In this document: positions 7,347 through 13,547 of the stretch, one piece after another
Layout: each line of letters opens with the position of its first letter
How positions within the stretch are numbered: position 1 is the first letter of the stretch
Source of the DNA: an uncultured Lachnoclostridium sp.
GTDB lineage: Bacteria > Bacillota > Clostridia > Lachnospirales > Lachnospiraceae
Length of the DNA: 24,808 bases
Direction of reading: 5' to 3'
NCBI GenBank assembly: GCA_902464595.1
Contig: CABQJX010000027.1
Span: 1-24,808 of the forward strand
Program-made: the position numbers and the translations under genes
The notes under the pieces: model-generated
Database searches by the model: none
What the model was told of the DNA's origin: nothing
What the model saw: the letters and a program-made list of their open reading frames with translations, nothing else

Positions 7347-7970
7347 CTACTGTAAACCGCAATGCTTTTCTCTCGTCCTCAAATGCCAGGGGGCCAGCTC
7401 CTCTGAGGCAAAATATCCCTGATCGTGACGGCAGACCGGGCAGTGATCCGGCGCTTCCTTCCCCTCATGGATATAACCGCAGTTGGTGCATACCCAGACC
7501 GTCTCCCGGCTTCGGCTGTAAAGCTCCCCCTTTTCCAAAAGCTCTGCAAGATACCTAAAACGCTCGCCATGTGTTTTCTCAATCTTCGCTATCATATCAA
7601 AGGAAGCCGCAATTTCTGGAAAGCCCTCCGCTCTTGCCTGTTCAGCAAAAGCCCGGTACACAACGTCATGTTCCTCATACTCATTGTGAGCCGCAGATAA
7701 AAGCTGGGCCAGGGTATTTTTTTCCAGATCAACCGGGTAACCCCCGTCTATGGATATGGTCTCACGGTCAAGGGGCTCCAGATACTGGTAAAAAATCTCC
7801 CCGTGTTCCTTCTCCTGGTCTGCTGTATAACGGAATATGGCCTCCACAGCAGGAAGCTTCTGCTTTCTTGCCAATTCCCCTGCAAACGTATAACGGTTTC
7901 TGGCCTGACTTTCACCGGCAAAGGCCCTCATCAGGTTCTTTACAGTCTCACTGCTTCTGAAATCTGTCAT
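7347..7970 (-). CDS. rbr: Rubrerythrin
   Basis: A 207-residue rubrerythrin, a non-haem di-iron peroxidase that reduces hydrogen peroxide in anaerobes using electrons passed through its rubredoxin domain. The ferritin-like four-helix domain carries the di-iron ligands E20 (in AGESQARNRY), E53-x-x-H56 (EKEHGEIF), E97 (HNEYEEHD) and E131-x-x-H134 (EKTHGERF). The C-terminal rubredoxin-like domain has CxxC pairs C161/C164 and C177/C180. The frame extends to 8033, but ATG 7970 is preceded by GGAGGAGATT, while the upstream ATG has no ribosome site. It appears monocistronic. No convincing PerR box or terminator was found. Confidence 0.94.
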   Translation of the reverse strand: MTDFRSSETVKNLMRAFAGESQARNRYTFAGELARKQKLPAVEAIFRYTADQEKEHGEIFYQYLEPLDRETISIDGGYPVDLEKNTLAQLLSAAHNEYEEHDVVYRAFAEQARAEGFPEIAASFDMIAKIEKTHGERFRYLAELLEKGELYSRSRETVWVCTNCGYIHEGKEAPDHCPVCRHDQGYFASEELAPWHLRTREKHCGLQ

Positions 7971-8108
7971 AATCTCCTCCGATCCCCCGGCGTTCCAGTC
8001 ATACTCCTTTTCCTTCCGCTGGGTATCTGTCATTTTAACGTTCTTTTACAGGATCCCTTAAAGGATTCCCTGCATTTTCCACATTTATACCTTCGTTAAG
8101 ATTTTCTC

Positions 8109-8137
8109 TTGTTTTTCTTTTCCTGCCGTGATATAAT
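8109..8137 (+). promoter_or_regulatory. Promoter of the lysine-tailed HTH gene
   Basis: TTGTTT (8109-8114), a 17-base spacer and TATAAT (8132-8137), with an extended -10 TG at the TGaTATAAT position. The predicted start near 8144 leaves a leader of about 30 bases before ATG 8174, with AAGGAG at 8160-8165. Confidence 0.65.
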
Positions 8138-8173
8138 CCGTTTGCTGATAATATCCAACAAGGAGAATATGCC

Positions 8174-8599
8174 ATGATCCGATATGACCGTCTTTGGGCT
8201 ATGATGGAGCATAAACACATCACACAGTACCGTTTGATCCGTTATTATAATTTCAGTGCCGGGCAGATCGGCCGTCTGAAAAAAAACATGCATGTATCCA
8301 CACGCACACTGGACACCCTCTGTTCGATCCTGGACTGTTCCATTGAAGATATTATAGAATACGTGCCGGATCCCCTGTCCCTCAGCCAAAATAAGGAGCC
8401 CTCTGTCCAATCCTCCTCTCTGGAAATGCAGCTGCCAGCTGAGGTGGAGGAGAGCCCAAACGCAGCGGACAAAGACATCAAACCTCTAAAAAGTACCTCC
8501 AAAAAAAATGCAAAGGCAAAAAAAGGGGAGAAAAAAGGCGGGAAATCCGGGAAAGAAAAAGAAGGAAAAAAGGGAAGGGAAGGACGAAAGGGAAAATAA
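8174..8599 (+). CDS. XRE/YozG-like HTH protein with lysine-rich tail
   Basis: A 141-residue protein. Residues 1-65 form a Cro/C1-type HTH of the short YozG kind: DRLWAMMEHKHITQYRL, then FSAGQIGRLKKNMHVSTRTL and ILDCSIEDIIEYV. Residues 70-105 are a polar linker. From about residue 106 to the end the sequence is almost only Lys, Gly, Glu, Ser and Arg, with runs such as KKGEKKGGKSGKEKEGKKG. This tail is probably disordered and could bind nucleic acid non-specifically. The coding strand there is nearly pure purine. Start ATG 8174 follows AAGGAG by eight bases. It converges on merR with six bases between the stops. The HTH assignment is firm; target and tail function are unknown. Confidence 0.82.
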   Translation: MIRYDRLWAMMEHKHITQYRLIRYYNFSAGQIGRLKKNMHVSTRTLDTLCSILDCSIEDIIEYVPDPLSLSQNKEPSVQSSSLEMQLPAEVEESPNAADKDIKPLKSTSKKNAKAKKGEKKGGKSGKEKEGKKGREGRKGK

Positions 8600-8605
8600 A
8601 AGCCG

Positions 8606-9427
8606 TCACCCCTTTTCCACCGGAACCATGATCTTCACAATATGATCGCAGTATTCCTTTACCGTCAGCTCGTCTAACATCAGATCCTCATACCACTCTT
8701 TCCCCAGCGTCAGCCCATTTTCTCCGGTAAAGGCTCTAATCTTCCCGTAAGGCTGTTCCATAGAACCCATGGAGCCCTTGCAGTACAGCTCCACATACAT
8801 TCCCCCCGGCCTTGAAACAATGTGCGCTCCCCCGCTTTTTCTCTCCATTTTGGTGTATACCTTTACATATCGGTCGAATATCCCCTTTTCCAGATCCTCC
8901 AATCGGTACAGCGCACCTACAGCACCTACAGCTGCGCGGTACTTTTCCTGGAGCCGCACATGCTCCGCTACCTGGACTGCCGCTTTTCGCTCTGAGCCGG
9001 AAGAAATAGAGGACATCAAAAGATACTCCTCCTCACGTTTTACCAGCTGCACCATATCCAGCCTGGCCTCCAAAGCTTTCCTGACAGACTCCTGTTCATG
9101 CCGGATGAAACGCTTTATGCTCTTCAGCCTCTGTATCTCCTCATCAATCCGGCTTGTTTTTTCCTCCATCATCTCTAAAAACCGCTCAGGGGAACGGTTC
9201 TCCATGTATTCCCGGATCTCTCCCAGGGACATCCCAAGCTTTTGAAGGGCCCGTATGACCTCAAACATATCCATCTGCCAGACAAAATAGTATCGGTATC
9301 CATTCTCCTCCTTAACTGCCGGTGAAAAAAGCCCGATCTCATCGTAGTGAAACAGGGTATGCTTTTTTACCCCCAGGATACGGGCAAATTCCCCTGTGGT
9401 AAAATATAAATCCGATTGCTTTTCCAT
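8606..9427 (-). CDS. MerR-family transcriptional regulator (BmrR-like)
   Basis: A 273-residue regulator. The N-terminal winged HTH is typical of MerR: LYFTTGEFARILGVKKHTL, then HYDEIGLFSPAVKEENGYRYY, and LQKLGMSLGEIREYM. A long dimerisation helix spans about residues 82-125. The C-terminal 150 residues match the general shape of a GyrI-like/BmrR effector domain (MYVELYCKG, WYEDLMLDE), which usually binds hydrophobic cations or drugs. It is divergent from a MATE transporter gene, the standard arrangement for a drug-responsive MerR activator and its efflux target. The ribosome site AAGGAGGG lies just before ATG 9427. A tandem repeat and a small palindrome sit in its own upstream region. Confidence 0.92.
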   Translation of the reverse strand: MEKQSDLYFTTGEFARILGVKKHTLFHYDEIGLFSPAVKEENGYRYYFVWQMDMFEVIRALQKLGMSLGEIREYMENRSPERFLEMMEEKTSRIDEEIQRLKSIKRFIRHEQESVRKALEARLDMVQLVKREEEYLLMSSISSGSERKAAVQVAEHVRLQEKYRAAVGAVGALYRLEDLEKGIFDRYVKVYTKMERKSGGAHIVSRPGGMYVELYCKGSMGSMEQPYGKIRAFTGENGLTLGKEWYEDLMLDELTVKEYCDHIVKIMVPVEKG

Positions 9428-9445
9428 TTTCCCTCCTTGCTCCTG

Positions 9446-9463
9446 ACAGGCAGAATTGCCTGT
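9446..9463. repeat. Small interrupted palindrome in the merR leader
   Basis: ACAGGC and GCCTGT flank agaatt (9446-9463), about 20 bases upstream of the merR start codon. It may be an operator or a leader hairpin. Confidence 0.4.
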
Positions 9464-9494
9464 TCCATTTTAGCACAAATTCTGTTCCATTTTA
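9460..9494. repeat. Tandem 13-bp direct repeat upstream of merR
   Basis: CTGTTCCATTTTA occurs at 9460-9472 and again, identical, at 9482-9494, with a period of 22 bp (two helical turns). On the minus strand each copy contains TAAAAT, so one copy may double as the merR -10. Two identical sites on the same face of the helix suggest a regulator-binding array. Confidence 0.6.
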
Positions 9495-9508
9495 TTTAAA
9501 ATTCGCTC

Positions 9509-9539
9509 TTGACTATCGGGTAACCCTATACTATATCAT
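9509..9539 (+). promoter_or_regulatory. MerR-type promoter of the MATE gene
   Basis: TTGACT (-35, 9509-9514) and TATCAT (-10, 9534-9539) are separated by 19 bases. The spacer holds the dyad GGGTaACCC with outer TAT/ATA matches, centred at 9522. Overlong spacers with a central dyad are the hallmark of promoters that MerR proteins activate by twisting the DNA. A 17-base reading ending at TATATC (9532-9537) is possible but matches the -10 consensus less well. GAGGT at 9611-9615 is the ribosome site for ATG 9623. Confidence 0.65.
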
Positions 9540-9622
9540 AATATCTGCTCTCCGGAATTTCAATCTTTTCCGGGATTTTTCAGCTGTACTTTTTTGTTAT
9601 ATTTTTTTATGAGGTAATAAAA

Positions 9623-10408
9623 ATGAGTCACTCTTTATCAAAAAAATTTACGTTTGGATCCCTTTTAATGTTTGCCCTTCCTACTATGATCATGATGGTG
9701 GTCATGTCCCTCTATACCATTGTGGACGGAGTGTTTGTGTCCCGCTTTGTCAGCACCAATGCCCTGTCCTCGGTAAACATCGTATTCCCGGTCATCAATA
9801 TCGTACTGGGCATCGCAGTCATGCTCTCCACAGGAAGCAGCGCCATTGTAGCAAAAAAAATGGGAGAAGGACGGCCTGACAGCGCCAGGGAGACCTTCTC
9901 CACCATTATTTTCTTAAATATTGTACTGGGAATCTTCTTTTCCCTTGTGGGCAACCTGGCCGCAGAACCTTTGTCCCGTCTCCTTGGAGCCAGCGACCTG
10001 CTCTTAGCAGACTGTATTACATACCTGCGCTGGCAGCTTTCCTTTGCCCCTGCCATGATGCTACAGGTTCAGTTTCAGATGTATTTTGTTACAGAAGGAA
10101 GGCCTGGGATCGGGCTGTTCCTCACACTCCTTGCAGGCATCGCCAACGCAGTTCTTGATTATGTGCTCATTGTTCCCATGGAACTGGGCATCGCCGGCGC
10201 AGCCATTGCAACTGTAACCGGTTATTCGATCTCCGCTGTCATCTCCTTTGTCCGTACCTTTGGCCTGATCGTTACCTGCTTGCTGGTTCTTCCCGCCCTT
10301 TTAGCCATTGACGGAGTGTGGCTGGCCATTCCCATTGCTGAGGCCGGAAGCCTTCTGCTGTGCATCTATTTTACAAAGAAATACAAAGGAAAATACCAAT
10401 ACCTGTAA
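9623..10408 (+). CDS. MATE-family efflux protein with internal in-frame deletion
   Basis: The 261-residue product is far shorter than normal MATE transporters (about 440-460 residues, 12 helices). Residues 1-205 match the N-terminal half: FALPTMIMMVVMSLYTIVDG, GSSAIVAKKMGEGR, ITYLRWQLSFAPAMM and the sixth-helix segment GIAGAAIATVTGYSISA. Immediately after, SFVRTFGLIVTCLLVLPALL and GVWLAIPIAE correspond to the last two helices of a full-length protein. About 190 residues, most of the second six-helix bundle, appear to be missing at the junction near 10229-10250, with the frame kept. Such a product is unlikely to work as a normal antiporter. It is divergent from merR and ends four bases from the convergent response regulator gene. 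Confidence 0.82.
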   Translation: MSHSLSKKFTFGSLLMFALPTMIMMVVMSLYTIVDGVFVSRFVSTNALSSVNIVFPVINIVLGIAVMLSTGSSAIVAKKMGEGRPDSARETFSTIIFLNIVLGIFFSLVGNLAAEPLSRLLGASDLLLADCITYLRWQLSFAPAMMLQVQFQMYFVTEGRPGIGLFLTLLAGIANAVLDYVLIVPMELGIAGAAIATVTGYSISAVISFVRTFGLIVTCLLVLPALLAIDGVWLAIPIAEAGSLLLCIYFTKKYKGKYQYL

Positions 10409-10412
10409 CAAC

Positions 10413-11123
10413 TCAGCTGCAAAAAATGCCTGGGGCTTCCGCAAAGCAGGCTTTCTCTGCCATCTGATACCCCACCCGGCGTATGGTGCGGATCCCCACA
10501 TTGGCTTTCAAATACTCCATTTTTTTCCTCAAAAGGGAAACATATGTCTCTACATTATTTTCCACTGCATCCCGGTCATTCCCCCACACCTTCAAAAGAA
10601 TGGTTTCTTTAGACACTACGATCCCCCGATTGAGCATCAGAAGATGGAGCACGTCAAATTCTTTTTTTCCCAGATGCAGAAAGGCTTCCGGCCCTCTCAG
10701 AGTATAATCGGAGGGATCCAGGATAAGATTTCCAAAGCGCAGGCTTTCCGGCATCATCTCCCCTCTGCGCCGCAGGATCGCTTTCATAGCCGCCTGGAGT
10801 TCCTGCATATCAAAGGGCTTTGTCAGACAGTAATCCGCACCGTTTTCCAGGCAGCACGCCCTCTGCCTGGCAGCCTGGCCCCAATGATTAGTCAAAAATA
10901 AAACCGGGAGTCCACACCCCAGGCTTCGGGCTTTGCGAAGTATCTCCAATCCATCTGAGTTCTTCAGATCCTCATCCAAGATTGCCCCCTCATACCCTCC
11001 TTCCCTTAAAAGGCCAAGCCCATTTTCCCCATCGCCGCATATCTCACAGCAATAATCATGGCGCAGCATATCCCGGATTGCCTCTGCCATAGGCTCATCT
11101 CCTTCCATGATTAATATTCTCAT
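10413..11123 (-). CDS. Orphan OmpR/PhoB-family response regulator
   Basis: A 236-residue response regulator. The receiver domain (1-118) has the phosphoacceptor D50 in GAILDEDLKNSDGLEIL, T78 in FLTNH and K102 in LTKPFD. The usual acidic pair at the end of strand 1 reads E7-G8 instead of E/D-D, so a metal ligand is replaced by glycine. The C-terminal winged helix (about 130-225) has the OmpR pattern: LHLGKKEFDVLHLLMLNRG, SKETILLKVWG, NNVETYVSLLRKKM and IRTIRRVGYQM. No sensor kinase is adjacent. GGGAGTGGGAG precedes ATG 11123. It lies downstream of the ABC cassette and palindromic element on the same strand and converges on the MATE gene. Confidence 0.9.
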   Translation of the reverse strand: MRILIMEGDEPMAEAIRDMLRHDYCCEICGDGENGLGLLREGGYEGAILDEDLKNSDGLEILRKARSLGCGLPVLFLTNHWGQAARQRACCLENGADYCLTKPFDMQELQAAMKAILRRRGEMMPESLRFGNLILDPSDYTLRGPEAFLHLGKKEFDVLHLLMLNRGIVVSKETILLKVWGNDRDAVENNVETYVSLLRKKMEYLKANVGIRTIRRVGYQMAEKACFAEAPGIFCS

Positions 11124-11163
11124 TCTCCCACTCCCTGCGTCAATTTAGGATTTCTTCTGAACC

Positions 11164-11441
11164 TACCCTCAGTTTATAAGGACACACACGGTCGGGACAG
11201 AGTGAATTTTGCGTCCTGCTGCGTTACTTTCGCTCCGCGTACACCTCTGTACGCGTCGTTCAAGTGCCTTGCAGGGCGCAAAATTTATCTCTGCCGGACT
11301 CTTCGACCTCAAACGGAGAAAATTCCGCCATTTTTAAGGCAGACGATTGAGACGTACTGGACGTACGCCGATTGAGGATAACGAAGAAAATGGCGGAATT
11401 ATCCCGTCTTGAGGCGTGTGTGCTCTTGTAAACTGAGGGTA
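11164..11441. repeat. 278-bp nested palindromic element (two hairpin arms inside an inverted-repeat stem)
   Basis: The outer arms 11164-11190 and 11415-11441 are 27-base inverted repeats matching at 24 positions (taccctcagttta at the tip). Inside are two large imperfect hairpins of near equal size. Arm A is 11191-11299, with outer stem 11191-11219/11271-11299 and apical stem CGCGTACA/TGTACGCG at 11236-11255. Arm B is 11307-11414, with outer stem 11307-11334/11387-11414 and apical stem CGTAC/GTACG at 11353-11367. A seven-base linker separates them. By eye, arm B resembles the reverse complement of arm A, sharing AAGGCA, CGTAC, GTACGC and TAACG-AG in order. The tips are bounded by TA. There is no convincing coding frame. 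It fills most of the 407-base gap 11124-11531 between the response regulator and the permease. Confidence 0.85.
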
Positions 11442-11463
11442 TACTCTGTAAAAACACATTTTC

Positions 11464-11498
11464 ATTTTCCTGCACTTATCAAAAAAATGCAAGAAAAT
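11464..11498. repeat. Inverted repeat downstream of the ABC permease gene
   Basis: ATTTTCCTGCA (11464-11474) and TGCAAGAAAAT (11488-11498) pair with one mismatch around a 13-base A-rich loop, 34 bases after the permease stop. A T-run follows only loosely on the minus strand, so it may be a weak terminator or an RNA-stabilising hairpin for the ABC operon. Confidence 0.4.
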
Positions 11499-11531
11499 AG
11501 CCATGGATTTTACAGATATTTCACAGTTTCC

Positions 11532-12581
11532 TTAATTTCGTATTTCCATTCTCATAAAACGGATATAGGAAACTGCAAATACTACCGATGTTCCTGCCAG
11601 CAGCCCTGTAAGATGAGGCCACACAAGAAGACAGCTCTGCCCCAGTGACAGGTATCCGGTAATAGCGCCTGACAGCTGTTCAGGCAGGATCAGGCTGGTG
11701 GTACGCACGGTAGGATCCATGATCGTAGATACAGCCTCGCTGTAAAGGTAATAAGGTGATAAACGGTTTAATCCCAGCTGCAGGCTGTAATTGTTTAAAA
11801 TCTGTCTGACCGATGCCTCCTGTCCAGCAGGAAACACAGCGTTTGCCAGGATTCCTGACACCAGTGTCATAAACAGAGAAAAAAAGATCCACAGGGCGAT
11901 CACTGTCATAGCTGATGTTGCAGCGTGCCGGCAGACAACGGAACACAAAATAGACAGGGCCAGCCAAAAACAGATATAAACCCCGGTAAAAAACAAAAAT
12001 ACAATGATCCGCCCAACCTCCTGAACGGAAGGCAGGATCCCTGACACCAGAATCCCTGCTGCTCCCGCAAAAAGCCCCATGGAACATACCATAAGGAAGA
12101 TCATCCCTGCTCCAGCCAGAAATTTTCCATTGATCACACAATCCCTGTAAATAGGCTGGGATACCAACCGTTTTAGAGTTCCTTCTGAACGCTCACTGTT
12201 GACTGCGTCAAAGCCCAGGCTGATCCCCACAAAGGGCCCCAGAAGGGCAATAAACGACATAAACGAAGGTGTTGCATTTCCGCTAAGGGTAAATATCTTT
12301 AAAAACAGATAATCAGAGCTGGAAATCTCGGTGTTTGAAAGATTGCTGAGAGCGCCATAGATCCCTGCAAAGCTGGTGATGAGGATAAGGCCCAGAACAA
12401 TCGCAAATCTTCTGCTGTGGATATGATCTGCCATCTCCTTACGGTACAGAGCTCTAATACCATTCAAATAGAACTCCCGATGCCCTGTCCTTTTTCCTTT
12501 CCCCTCGGGCTGTTTCTTGCTACTGCTTCTGTCTGCCAAATGAAAGGAGGCTTTTGCCTTTCTTACGATGGATACTGTCAT
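11532..12581 (-). CDS. ABC-2 type transporter permease
   Basis: A 349-residue integral membrane protein of the ABC-2/NosY-like class. A basic N-terminal segment leads to LNGIRALYRKEMADHIHSRRF and a first helix (IVLGLILITSFAGIYGAL). A roughly 55-residue extracellular loop follows, then the diagnostic cytoplasmic phrase GFDAVNSERSEGTLKRLVSQP and about five further helices, the last ending FAVSYIRFMRMEIRN. It pairs with the ATPase encoded just upstream; the two reading frames overlap by 62 bases. The frame opens at 12623, but ATG 12581 has AGGAGAGGAGAG just upstream. Cargo is unknown. The third partner, the NEW3 protein, is broken in this sequence. Confidence 0.9.
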   Translation of the reverse strand: MTVSIVRKAKASFHLADRSSSKKQPEGKGKRTGHREFYLNGIRALYRKEMADHIHSRRFAIVLGLILITSFAGIYGALSNLSNTEISSSDYLFLKIFTLSGNATPSFMSFIALLGPFVGISLGFDAVNSERSEGTLKRLVSQPIYRDCVINGKFLAGAGMIFLMVCSMGLFAGAAGILVSGILPSVQEVGRIIVFLFFTGVYICFWLALSILCSVVCRHAATSAMTVIALWIFFSLFMTLVSGILANAVFPAGQEASVRQILNNYSLQLGLNRLSPYYLYSEAVSTIMDPTVRTTSLILPEQLSGAITGYLSLGQSCLLVWPHLTGLLAGTSVVFAVSYIRFMRMEIRN

Positions 12582-13533
12582 TTCTCTCCTCTCCTTTCTC
12601 AAAATATCTGCGGTAGATCTCATCCAGATCGCTTCCTCTTTGGCGCAGATATCGAATGGTATATCCCTCCTCCAAGGCCTTTCTGTTTAACTGCCTGCAC
12701 ACGTCTGTCTGTGATTGAACCACATAATAATCTCCTGTTCGTTCTACCTGCTCCACATTTCCAAGCCCCCAAAGCAATGCCCCAAATCCTGCATCGTCGG
12801 GGAGGGCGGCTGTCTCCAGCGCATAGTGTCCCTCTTTCTGCATCTGCCCTGCCAGCTCATCTATACGTCCGCAGGCGATAAGCCGTCCATCTACAAACAA
12901 TCCCACCCGATCGCAGATCTGCTGAACCTGGTACAGTTGATGAGAGGAGATGAGAATCGTCCTTCCATCCTCCTTTGCCAAATCCCGGATCAACCGCATA
13001 AGCTCCCTGACCCCCTCCGGGTCAAGTCCCAAAGTAGGTTCGTCCATAATAACCACCCTGGGATCCTTCATCAGCACATCTGCAATCCCAAGGCGCTGTC
13101 TCATGCCCCGGGAATATCCGCCGGTTTTTTGGTCTGCCGCCGCCTCAAGCCCTACTTTTTCAAGCAGTTCCCCTGCCCGCTCCTCAATGGTATCAGGATC
13201 CAGGCCGTTTAACCGTCCTGTAAACCGGAGGTTTTCCCGTCCGGTAAGATCTGCATAAAAACCCACTTGATCCGGCAAACAGCCTACAGTGCGCTTGATC
13301 TCCACTGCATCCCTGGTGCAGTCCTTTCCATCTATGTAAGCGTTTCCAGAAGTAGGTTCTGTCAGCCCTAACAGCATCAGGGTTGTGGTCGTCTTTCCAG
13401 CCCCATTGGGGCCTAATAGGCCAAAAATTTCCCCTCTTCTTATCTCCAGATCCAGACCGCAGACCGCCTGTTTCTCACCGTAGGATTTGGACAGCCCTTC
13501 TGTATGTATGATTACTTCATTTTCATAATCCAT
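12520..13533 (-). CDS. ABC transporter ATP-binding protein
   Basis: A 337-residue ABC ATPase of the CcmA/NatA/BcrA export type. Walker A is GPNGAGKTT (about 41-49), the signature is YSRGMRQR, Walker B is VVIMDEP with the D-loop LGLDPEG, and the switch histidine is in ISSHQ. The C-terminal 100 residues resemble the regulatory extension found on exporters of this group. The frame runs open to 13629, but ATG 13533 follows AGGGGAAG and places the nucleotide-binding domain normally. The gene lies 14 bases after the NEW3 gene and overlaps the permease gene by 62 bases, so the three form one operon. Confidence 0.94.
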   Translation of the reverse strand: MDYENEVIIHTEGLSKSYGEKQAVCGLDLEIRRGEIFGLLGPNGAGKTTTTLMLLGLTEPTSGNAYIDGKDCTRDAVEIKRTVGCLPDQVGFYADLTGRENLRFTGRLNGLDPDTIEERAGELLEKVGLEAAADQKTGGYSRGMRQRLGIADVLMKDPRVVIMDEPTLGLDPEGVRELMRLIRDLAKEDGRTILISSHQLYQVQQICDRVGLFVDGRLIACGRIDELAGQMQKEGHYALETAALPDDAGFGALLWGLGNVEQVERTGDYYVVQSQTDVCRQLNRKALEEGYTIRYLRQRGSDLDEIYRRYFEKGEERNDSIHRKKGKSLLSFGRQKQ

Positions 13534-13547
13534 AAAACTTCCCCTTT

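Noticed and set aside
8050..8071. Imperfect palindrome aggatcccttaaaggattccct upstream of rubrerythrin, possible PerR-like operator
   Set aside because: The sequence does not fit the PerR consensus, the dyad has mismatches, and its distance to the start is not diagnostic.
11191..11414. CRISPR array or tandem repeat within the palindromic region
   Set aside because: The two similar units are inverted, not direct, and there are only two with no regular spacers.
11260..11475. 71-codon minus-strand reading frame across the palindromic element
   Set aside because: It lacks a ribosome site, spans hairpin arms and shows no protein-like pattern; it is a by-product of the palindrome.
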